Source of the DNA: Pseudomonadota bacterium
GTDB taxonomy: Bacteria; Pseudomonadota; Gammaproteobacteria; Burkholderiales; Burkholderiaceae_C
DNA: 10,824 bases
Assembly: GCA_023394015.1 (NCBI GenBank)
Contig: JAEXBL010000247.1
Coordinates: 1-10,824 of the forward strand
Reading direction: 5' to 3'
This document shows positions 5,177-10,824 of this stretch, one piece after another. The position numbers were made by a program, and so were the translations under genes. The notes beneath the pieces were generated by a model, which was not told the origin of the DNA, did not search any database, and was given only the letters and a program-made list of their open reading frames with translations. The stretch's first letter is position 1; every line of letters begins with the position of its first letter.

Positions 5177-6787
5177 ATGACCCCGCCCGCCGACCAGCCC
5201 CTGCACGAATACCTGCGCCGCCACGCGCGCGAGCGCGGCGATGCGCCCGCCATCATCTGGTACGGCCGCGCCATCAGCTGGCGCGAGCTGGACGCCTGGA
5301 GCGACGCCGTGGGCGCGCACCTGCAGTCGCTGGGCGTGGCGCCGGGCGAGCCGGTGGCGCTGTTCATGAACAACTGCCCGCAGTACCTGGTGGCGCATTA
5401 CGCCATCCAGAAGATCGGCGCCATCGTCTGCCCCTGCGGGCCGCTGAACAAGGCCCATGAGCTGCAGTACCAGTTGGCCGACCTAGGCGCGCGCGTCATC
5501 ATCGCCGCCGACACGCTGCTGCCGGTGGTCGAGCAGGTGCGCGCCGAAACGCGCCTGGCCCACGTGCTGGCGGTGCGCCACGGCGACCTGCTGCCGGCCG
5601 AGCCCTCCATCGACGTGCCGCCCGAGTTGCGCCAGCCGGCCGCGCCGCTGCCTGCCGGCTGCGCCGATTTGCTGCAGATTGCAGAGCAGGGCGCGCAGGC
5701 GGGGCTGCGGCCGCAGCCGGTGGCGATCGGCATGGACGACACCGCGCTGATGACCTACACCAGCGGCACCACCGGCCTGCCCAAGGGCGCCATGCTGAGC
5801 TATGGCAACGCGCTGTTCAAGACCACGGTCACCGCCCAGTCGGCCGACCTTGGCCCGCAGCACGTGGCGCTGTCGGTGGCGCCGCTGTACCACATCGCCG
5901 GCATGCTGATGGGCGTGAACGTGCCGGTGCTGGTGGGCGCCACGCAGGTGCTGCTGCACCGCTTCGACCCGGTGGCGGTGCTGCAGGCCATCGACCGCTA
6001 CCGGGTCACGCACTGGTATTCGATTGCGCCGATGAACGGCGCCTGCATGCAGGTGCCGGGCGCCGAGCGCTTCGATCTGGGCAGCCTGCAGCGCAACCCG
6101 GTCACCAGCTTCGGCATCCAGTTCACCGAGGCGCTGGCCAGGCAGTGGCAGGCCTTCACGCGCGGGCCGTGCATCGCCTACGAAGCCGCCTACGGCCTGA
6201 GCGAAACCCACACCATGGACACCGGCATGCCGCCCGAGGCCATTCGCTGGGGCACGCACGGCAAGCCGATGCCCGGCGTCAGCGTGCGCATCGTCGATGC
6301 CGACACCGGCGCCGAGAAGCCCGTGGGCGAGGTCGGCGAGATCACGCTGCGCTCGCCCGGCAACTTCAAGGGCTACTGGAACAAGCCCGAGGCCACGTCC
6401 GCCACGCTGCGCGACGGCTGGGTGTGGACGGGCGACCAGGGCCGCATGGACGCCGAGGGCTACCTCACCTTCATCGGCCGCACCAAGGAAATGATCAAGG
6501 TCTCGGGCTACAGCGTGTTCCCCGAGGAGGTGGAAAGCATCCTCATCAAGCACCCCGCCGTGGCGCAGGCGGCGGTGCTGGCCGAGGCCGACGCCGACAA
6601 GGGCGAGGTGGTCAAGGCCTTCATCGTGAAGAAGCCGGGGGCCGAGCTGTCGGCCGACGAGCTGATCGCCTGGAGCCGCGACAACATGGCGCCCTACAAG
6701 GCTCCCAGGCATGTCGCCTTCATCGACGCGCTGCCCACCACGGGCGCGGGCAAGGTGCTGCGGCGCCTGCTGCGCGACGCGGGCTGA
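5177..6787 (+). CDS. AMP-forming acyl-CoA synthetase (ANL superfamily)
   Basis: Adenylates a carboxylic acid with ATP and transfers it to CoA. It has 536 residues, normal for short single-domain acyl-CoA ligases. Motifs in order: the P-loop-like A3 motif TYTSGTTGLPKGAM (193-206), the A5 motif YGLSETH (339-345), the A7 motif TGD (418-420), the hinge region GRTKEMIKVSGYSVFPEEVE (starting at 434), and the C-terminal A10 motif PTTGAGKVLRR, whose catalytic lysine is Lys526. All catalytic positions are present. Substrate length cannot be read from the sequence; a medium- or long-chain acid is likely because the next gene, 122 bases downstream on the same strand, encodes an acyl-CoA carboxylase. The pair suggests activation followed by carboxylation. 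No signal peptide or membrane segment is apparent. The start is supported by a strong Shine-Dalgarno sequence. Confidence 0.93.
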   Translation: MTPPADQPLHEYLRRHARERGDAPAIIWYGRAISWRELDAWSDAVGAHLQSLGVAPGEPVALFMNNCPQYLVAHYAIQKIGAIVCPCGPLNKAHELQYQLADLGARVIIAADTLLPVVEQVRAETRLAHVLAVRHGDLLPAEPSIDVPPELRQPAAPLPAGCADLLQIAEQGAQAGLRPQPVAIGMDDTALMTYTSGTTGLPKGAMLSYGNALFKTTVTAQSADLGPQHVALSVAPLYHIAGMLMGVNVPVLVGATQVLLHRFDPVAVLQAIDRYRVTHWYSIAPMNGACMQVPGAERFDLGSLQRNPVTSFGIQFTEALARQWQAFTRGPCIAYEAAYGLSETHTMDTGMPPEAIRWGTHGKPMPGVSVRIVDADTGAEKPVGEVGEITLRSPGNFKGYWNKPEATSATLRDGWVWTGDQGRMDAEGYLTFIGRTKEMIKVSGYSVFPEEVESILIKHPAVAQAAVLAEADADKGEVVKAFIVKKPGAELSADELIAWSRDNMAPYKAPRHVAFIDALPTTGAGKVLRRLLRDAG

Positions 6788-6809
6788 AGTTTCGTGAAGA
6801 CCCCCAGCC

Positions 6810-6877
6810 GGACGCAAAGGGCGCACAAGAGCGGCCTCTTTTGCGTCCTCTGCGGAGCCTCTGCGCTCTCTGCGTTC
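6810..6877. repeat. TCTGCG-type repeats with inverted partner, synthetase-carboxylase gap
   Basis: GGACGCAAA (6810-6818) is the perfect inverse of TTTGCGTCC (6840-6848). A smaller hairpin, AAGAG/CTCTT (6827-6840), is nested inside. TTTGCG/TCTGCG then recurs at 6840, 6849, 6860 and 6869, spaced 9, 11 and 9 bases. From memory, similar strings of near-repeats occur between genes in many betaproteobacteria. In this position it could weaken read-through from the synthetase into the carboxylase gene. Confidence 0.65.
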
Positions 6878-6896
6878 GGCTGTTTTTGCTGCACAT

Positions 6897-6904
6897 AAAG
6901 AGGA
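6897..6904 (+). promoter_or_regulatory. ribosome-binding site of the fused carboxylase
   Basis: AAAGAGGA lies five bases before the ATG at 6910, and the protein that follows starts with the standard biotin carboxylase N terminus MFKKVLIANRGEIA. This fixes the start against an open upstream extension in the same frame. Confidence 0.85.
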
Positions 6905-6909
6905 CCCCC

Positions 6910-9900
6910 ATGTTCAAGAAAGTCCTGATCGCCAACCGCGGCGAAATTGCTGTCCGCATCGCCCGCACCCTGCACGACCTGGGACTCGCCAGCGTGGCCG
7001 TGTTCGCGCAGGATGACGTGGGCGCGCTGCACACGCGGCTGGCCGACCACGCGGTGGCGCTGCCGGCCAGCGGGCCGGCGGCCTACCTGGACGGCGCCGG
7101 GCTGATCGTCGCCGCCGGCGCCCAAGGGTGCGATGCGGTGCACCCCGGCTATGGCTTCTTGAGCGAGAGCGCCGCCTTCGCGCAGTCGTGCGCCGACGCC
7201 GGCCTGGTGTTCATCGGCCCCACGCCGGCGCAACTGGCGCTGTTCGGCGACAAGGCGCGCGCCCGCGCGCTGGCGGCCGAATGCGGGGTGCCGCTGATGC
7301 CGGGGCTGAACCAGGCCACCACGCAGGACGAGGCGCAGGCGTTCTTTGCCGAGCAGAGCGCGCAGGGTGCCGGCGGCATCGTCATCAACGCGGTGGCCGG
7401 TGGCGGCGGGCGCGGCATGCGGGTGGTGGAGCGCGCCGAAGACGTGGCGCCGCTGTGGCAGCGCTGCACGTCCGAGGCGCAGGCCGCGTTCGGCGATGGC
7501 GGCGTCTACGTCGAGCGCCTGATGCCGCGCGCGTGCCACATCGAGGTGCAGGTGCTGGGCGATGGCGCCAGCGTGCTCAGCCTGGGCGTGCGCGAATGCA
7601 CGCTGCAGCGGCGCTTTCAGAAGCTGGTGGAGATCGCCCCCAGTCCCTCGCTGGGAGAGGCCCTGCGCGCGCGCATCGAGCAGGCGGCGCTGGCCATGGC
7701 GCGCCGCGCCGGCTACCGCGGGTTGGGCACTTTCGAGTTCCTGGTCGACGAAGCGTCCGCGTTGTTGCCCTTCGTCTTCATCGAGGCCAACCCGCGCCTG
7801 CAGGTCGAGCACACGGTGACGGAGAGCGTCGCCGGCCTCGATCTGGTGGCGCTGCAGTTGCAGGTGGCGGCCGGCCGCACGCTGGCCGAGCTGGGGCTGG
7901 ATGAAAGCACCCCGTCGGCCGAGCGCGGCTGCGCCATCCAGTGGCGCATCAACGCCGAAACGCTGGACGCTCAGGGCCACGCCCTGCCCAGCAGCGGGCA
8001 CGTCACGCACCTCGCCTGGCCCAGCGGCCCCGGCGTGCGGGTGGACACGCATGCGCAGGCCGGGGCCGCGCCCTCGCCGCATTACGACAGCCTGCTGGCC
8101 AAGCTGATCGTGCACGGCCCCGACTTCGCCACCGCGCTGCGCCGCTCGCAGCGCGCGCTGGCCGATTGCGCCATAGATGGCCTGGCCACCAACCTGCCGC
8201 TGCTGCGCGCCCTGGCCGAGCGGCCCGAGCTGGTCAGCCAGCAGGTACACACGCGCTGGCTGGAATCGGCCTTGCCCGAGCTGCTACTTGCTTCGAAAAA
8301 GATAGCTGTCAGCGCCAGATCGGCAGGCGCTGCAGGACAAAAACATGCGGACCACGCGCCCGCCGTGCCCGCGCCCGAAGCGCCCGAGGGCGCCGTGCTG
8401 GCGCCCATGCCGGCGCGGCTGGTGCAACTGTCGGTGCAGGTGGGCGACGCGGTGGCGCCCGGCGCCGAGCTGGCGGTGCTGGAGGCCATGAAAATGCAGC
8501 ACGTGCTGTCGGCGCCGCACGCCGGCGTGGTGCGCGCGCTGTTCGCCGACGCCGGTGCCTATGTGGCCACCGGCGACGTGATCCTGGTGCTGGAAGCCGC
8601 CGACCACGCCGCTGCGCACGCCGCCACCGAGCAGGCCGCGCACGACCCCGACCACATCCGCGCCGACCTGCAGCGCGTGCTGGACCGCCACGCGCGCACG
8701 CTCGACGCCGCGCGGCCCGAGGCCATCGCCCGGCGCCACGCGCGCGGCCAGCGCACGGCGCGCGAGAACATCGCCGACCTGTGCGACGAAGGCAGCTTCA
8801 TCGAGTACGGCGCGCTGGCGATCGCCGCGCAGACGCGCCGCCGCAGCGTCGAGGACCTGATCGCCAACACGCCGGCCGACGGCATGGTGACCGGCGTGGG
8901 CGGCGTGAACGGCCTGATCTTCGGGCGGGAGCGCGCGCGCACCGCCGTGATGGCCTACGACGCCACCGTGCTGGCCGGCACCCAGGGCATGCGCAACCAC
9001 GCCAAGACCGCCCGCATCCTCGGCCTGGCGCTGGAGCAGAAGCTGCCCGTGGTGCTGTTCGCCGAAGGCGGCGGCGGCCGGCCAGGCGATGTGGACGCCA
9101 ACGTGCTGGCCGGGCTGCACGTGGGCACCTTCGCCGCCCATGCGGCGCTGTCGGGCCAGGTGCCGGTGGTGGGCATCGTGGCCGGGCGCTGCTTTGCCGG
9201 CAACGCCGCGCTGGTGGGCTGCAGCGACGTGATCATCGCCACCAAGGACAGCAACCTCGGCATGGGCGGCCCGGCCATGATCGAGGGCGGCGGGCTGGGC
9301 GTGTTCGCGCCGGAGGACATCGGCCCCGCCGCCGTGCAGCACGCCAACGGCGTGATCGACGTGCTGGTGAAGGACGAGGCCGAGGCCGTGCACGCGGCCC
9401 GGCAATACCTGTCGTACTTCCAGGGCCGGGTGAAGGACTGGATCACGCCCGACCAGCGCGCCCTGCGCGCCGTGGTGCCCGAAAACCGCCTGCGCGTGTA
9501 CGACACCCGCGCGGCCATGCGCGGCCTGGTGGACGAAGGCAGCCTGCTGCCGCTGCGCACCGGCTTCGGCGCCGGCATCCACACCGCGCTGGCGCGCATC
9601 GAAGGGCGGCCGGTGGGGCTGATGGCCAACAACCCGCTGCACCTGGGCGGCGCCATCGACGCCGACGCCGCCGACAAGGGCGCGCGCTTCATGCAACTGT
9701 GCAACGCGCACGGCCTGCCCATCGTGAGCCTGATCGACACGCCCGGCTTCATGGTCGGCCCCGAGGTGGAAAAGACCGCGCAGGTGCGCCACGTCAGCCG
9801 CCTGTTCATCGCCGCCGCGGCCCTGCGCGTGCCGTTCTTCGGCGTGGTGCTGCGCAAGGGCTACGGCCTGGGCGCCATGGGCATGGCCGCGGGCGGCTTT

Positions 9901-10203
9901 CACCAGCCTTTCTTCACCATCGCCTGGCCGACCGGCGAGTTTGGCGGCATGGGGTTGGAGGGCGCGGTGCGGCTGGGCTTTCGCAAGGAGCTGGAGGCGG
10001 TGCCCGAGGGGCCGGAGCGGGATGCGCTGTTCAACCGACTGGTGGCGCAGCAGTACCAGCATGGCGAGGCGCTGAACATGGCCACCGCGCTGGAGATCGA
10101 CGCCGTGATCGACCCGGCCGAGACGCGGGACTGGCTGGCGCGCGGGCTGGCGTCGTGCATCGGGGCGCGAGGCGCGGTGCGTGGCGTGGTGGACGCGTGG
10201 TGA
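6910..10203 (+). CDS. single-chain acyl-CoA carboxylase (biotin carboxylase-BCCP-carboxyltransferase fusion, LCC type)
   Basis: A 1097-residue biotin-dependent carboxylase. The biotin carboxylase domain (about 1-450) has IANRGEIAVRI (7-17), GYGFLSE (80-86), Lys115 in GDK, the glycine loop AGGGGRGM (163-170), QRRFQK ending at Lys238, Glu276, EANPR (292-296) and Arg346 in QWRINAE. Asn160 stands where Escherichia coli AccC has ATP-binding Lys159. A linker (about 459-490) follows, partly encoded by an AT-richer palindromic repeat. The biotin carrier domain (about 494-566) has biotinyl-Lys528 in EAMKM. The carboxyltransferase half (about 580-1097) has GGGGRPGD (720-727), DTPGF (943-947) and RKGYGLGAM (982-990). 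This order and size match the long-chain acyl-CoA carboxylases, homohexamers with swapped domains acting on acyl-CoAs of varied length. Substrate here is inferred. The gene probably works with the upstream acyl-CoA synthetase. Confidence 0.93.
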   Translation: MFKKVLIANRGEIAVRIARTLHDLGLASVAVFAQDDVGALHTRLADHAVALPASGPAAYLDGAGLIVAAGAQGCDAVHPGYGFLSESAAFAQSCADAGLVFIGPTPAQLALFGDKARARALAAECGVPLMPGLNQATTQDEAQAFFAEQSAQGAGGIVINAVAGGGGRGMRVVERAEDVAPLWQRCTSEAQAAFGDGGVYVERLMPRACHIEVQVLGDGASVLSLGVRECTLQRRFQKLVEIAPSPSLGEALRARIEQAALAMARRAGYRGLGTFEFLVDEASALLPFVFIEANPRLQVEHTVTESVAGLDLVALQLQVAAGRTLAELGLDESTPSAERGCAIQWRINAETLDAQGHALPSSGHVTHLAWPSGPGVRVDTHAQAGAAPSPHYDSLLAKLIVHGPDFATALRRSQRALADCAIDGLATNLPLLRALAERPELVSQQVHTRWLESALPELLLASKKIAVSARSAGAAGQKHADHAPAVPAPEAPEGAVLAPMPARLVQLSVQVGDAVAPGAELAVLEAMKMQHVLSAPHAGVVRALFADAGAYVATGDVILVLEAADHAAAHAATEQAAHDPDHIRADLQRVLDRHARTLDAARPEAIARRHARGQRTARENIADLCDEGSFIEYGALAIAAQTRRRSVEDLIANTPADGMVTGVGGVNGLIFGRERARTAVMAYDATVLAGTQGMRNHAKTARILGLALEQKLPVVLFAEGGGGRPGDVDANVLAGLHVGTFAAHAALSGQVPVVGIVAGRCFAGNAALVGCSDVIIATKDSNLGMGGPAMIEGGGLGVFAPEDIGPAAVQHANGVIDVLVKDEAEAVHAARQYLSYFQGRVKDWITPDQRALRAVVPENRLRVYDTRAAMRGLVDEGSLLPLRTGFGAGIHTALARIEGRPVGLMANNPLHLGGAIDADAADKGARFMQLCNAHGLPIVSLIDTPGFMVGPEVEKTAQVRHVSRLFIAAAALRVPFFGVVLRKGYGLGAMGMAAGGFHQPFFTIAWPTGEFGGMGLEGAVRLGFRKELEAVPEGPERDALFNRLVAQQYQHGEALNMATALEIDAVIDPAETRDWLARGLASCIGARGAVRGVVDAW
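8283..8345 (+). repeat. palindromic repeat element inserted in frame in the carboxylase gene
   Basis: About 63 bases of clearly lower GC content interrupt very GC-rich codons. The element starts GCTA (8283-8286) answered by TAGC (8303-8306), then has perfect arms CAGCGCC (8310-8316) and GGCGCTG (8326-8332) around a 9-base loop, and ends in an A-rich stretch. It uses codons rare in the rest of the gene (CTA, ATA, AGA, GGA, AAA). From memory the layout resembles a short interspersed palindrome frequent between genes in Comamonadaceae; this was not searched. Its length is a multiple of three, and it encodes roughly residues 459-479, between the biotin carboxylase and biotin carrier domains. Confidence 0.6.
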
Positions 10204-10244
10204 AGGGTGCTGCTGGCGGCACTGCGCACCGCGGCCCGTGCCGG

Positions 10245-10272
10245 CGCTGAAGCTGCGCGCGCCGCTTCAGCG
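10245..10272. terminator. bidirectional hairpin between the carboxylase and chaN-like genes
   Basis: CGCTGAAGC (10245-10253) and GCTTCAGCG (10264-10272) are perfect 9-base inverted arms around a 10-base loop, 41 bases past the carboxylase stop. The right arm contains the stop codon of the convergent minus-strand gene (10267-10269). A competing outer stem, CCGGCG (10241-10246) with CGCCGG (10279-10284), is also possible. There is no T-run, so termination is inferred from position and symmetry. Confidence 0.5.
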
Positions 10273-10824
10273 TGCGGGCGCCGGTGGCCGAAGGGTGGCG
10301 CAGTAGTCGCGAGGCGGCACGGGCGGCGTGGGCAACAGCAGGTCGGCGCCCGCTGCCGATGCGCCATTCGCTTCTGGATCCGTCGCTGCCGGCGCCTGTC
10401 CTGACTGCGCCGAGAGCACCTTGGTCTTGACATCCGCCGGCAGGTGCAGCGGCACGCCCAGGGCGCGGTGCACGTGGCCGTTGCCCGCCACCAGCAGCAC
10501 GGTGAGGCCCGCTTGGCGGGCTGCGTGCACGGTGTCGGCCATGGCGATGTCGCGGGCGATCTGCACGCGGGTCATGGGGGCGATCTGCGCCGCGGGCAGC
10601 AGGCCGCAATGGCCATCGCGGATGCGCCGCTGCTGCTCGGCCAGGGCGGCGGGCGGCAGGCGCTGCTCCAGCGTGGCGTCGGCCATCGCGGCGCGCTGCC
10701 GCGCGCGCGGCAGGTTGGCGCCCAGCACCCGCACGCCGGCGCGCACGGCGGCCATCACCACCGGGCCGTAGCGTTGCCAGGGCCAGCCGGCGTCTTGCCA
10801 GGCCAGGGCCTGGCGCACCTGCGC
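10267..10824 (-). CDS. ChaN-like haem-binding lipoprotein family protein (5' end beyond window)
   Basis: Partial gene; the reading frame is still open at the right edge, so about 185 C-terminal residues are visible and the start, including any lipoprotein signal peptide, is outside. The sequence resembles the ChaN / haem-binding uptake (Tiki-like) family: a helical segment with RRIRDGHCGLLP, then ARDIAMADTVHAARQAGLTVLLVAGNGHVHRALGVP, where the hydrophobic strand followed by GNGHV(H)RxxGVP is the most characteristic part. Family members bind haem and have been linked to iron acquisition; some are outer-membrane lipoproteins. The C-terminal tail is rich in Ala and Pro and low in conserved sequence. 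It is convergent with the carboxylase gene, and the stop codon lies within the shared hairpin. Assignment rests on motif resemblance alone, and the specific ligand is not established. Confidence 0.72.
   Translation of the reverse strand, partial: AQVRQALAWQDAGWPWQRYGPVVMAAVRAGVRVLGANLPRARQRAAMADATLEQRLPPAALAEQQRRIRDGHCGLLPAAQIAPMTRVQIARDIAMADTVHAARQAGLTVLLVAGNGHVHRALGVPLHLPADVKTKVLSAQSGQAPAATDPEANGASAAGADLLLPTPPVPPRDYCATLRPPAPAR

Noticed and set aside
6145..6909. N-terminal extension of the carboxylase into the synthetase gene
   Set aside because: This stretch is the synthetase read in another frame; the ATG at 6910 has a ribosome-binding site and starts with the standard biotin carboxylase sequence.
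8283..8345. Frameshift or pseudogene lesion in the carboxylase
   Set aside because: The unusual block keeps the reading frame, and intact BCCP and carboxyltransferase domains follow it.
8284..10062. Long minus-strand frame opposite the carboxylase
   Set aside because: His/Gln/Arg/Ala-rich antisense shadow of GC-rich codons with no recognisable domain.
7941..10250. Long second plus-strand frame within the carboxylase gene
   Set aside because: Its translation is extremely Arg/Gly/Ala-rich without motifs, while the overlapping frame carries intact BCCP and carboxyltransferase motifs.

Overview
The window is a contiguous, very GC-rich, densely coding bacterial chromosome segment. The type IV pilus pair pilT-pilU divergent from a yggS-type PLP-homeostasis gene, together with the protein sequences and repeat types, suggests a betaproteobacterium of the order Burkholderiales, most likely family Comamonadaceae. 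That is inference from gene content and remembered family resemblance; no database search was possible. Seven genes are complete, one is cut by the right edge, and no gene-free gap exceeds about 140 bases. I see no rRNA, tRNA, insertion sequence, integrase, phage gene or CRISPR array.

Layout. Positions 94-3311 form a minus-strand block read right to left: pilT (retraction ATPase, GTG start at 3311), pilU (accessory retraction ATPase) and, 21 bases after pilU, an NAD(P)-dependent dehydrogenase of the 3-hydroxyisobutyrate/glyoxylate reductase family. Divergent from pilT is yggS (3373-4065). It converges on purU (4206-5063, minus), the formyltetrahydrofolate deformylase. Divergent from purU, the plus strand carries an AMP-forming acyl-CoA synthetase (5177-6787) and then a 1097-residue single-chain biotin carboxylase (6910-10203) that fuses biotin carboxylase, biotin carrier and carboxyltransferase. 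The fused enzyme has the architecture of the long-chain acyl-CoA carboxylases (LCC) described in mycobacteria and Pseudomonas. The last gene (10267 to the edge, minus) is a partial ChaN-like haem-binding protein.

How the genes work together. pilT/pilU power pilus retraction (twitching motility, DNA uptake, surface sensing). The synthetase and carboxylase make a plausible two-step module: activate a carboxylic acid to its CoA thioester, then carboxylate that acyl-CoA. yggS and purU are housekeeping genes for PLP balance and for formyl-THF/formate supply.

The most unusual layer is short repetitive DNA. The pilT-pilU gap is largely made of heptamer arrays in inverted orientation, ending four bases from the pilU start codon. 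The yggS-purU gap is filled with TGAC/GTCA motifs, partly on an exact 11-base period. The synthetase-carboxylase gap holds TCTGCG-type repeats with an inverted partner. A 63-base AT-richer palindromic element lies in frame inside the carboxylase gene, exactly where the linker between the biotin carboxylase and biotin carrier domains is encoded. I did not find a clearly new multi-gene system; the repeat insertion into a catalytic multidomain enzyme and an Asn in place of a normally conserved ATP-binding Lys of that enzyme deserve the closest look.
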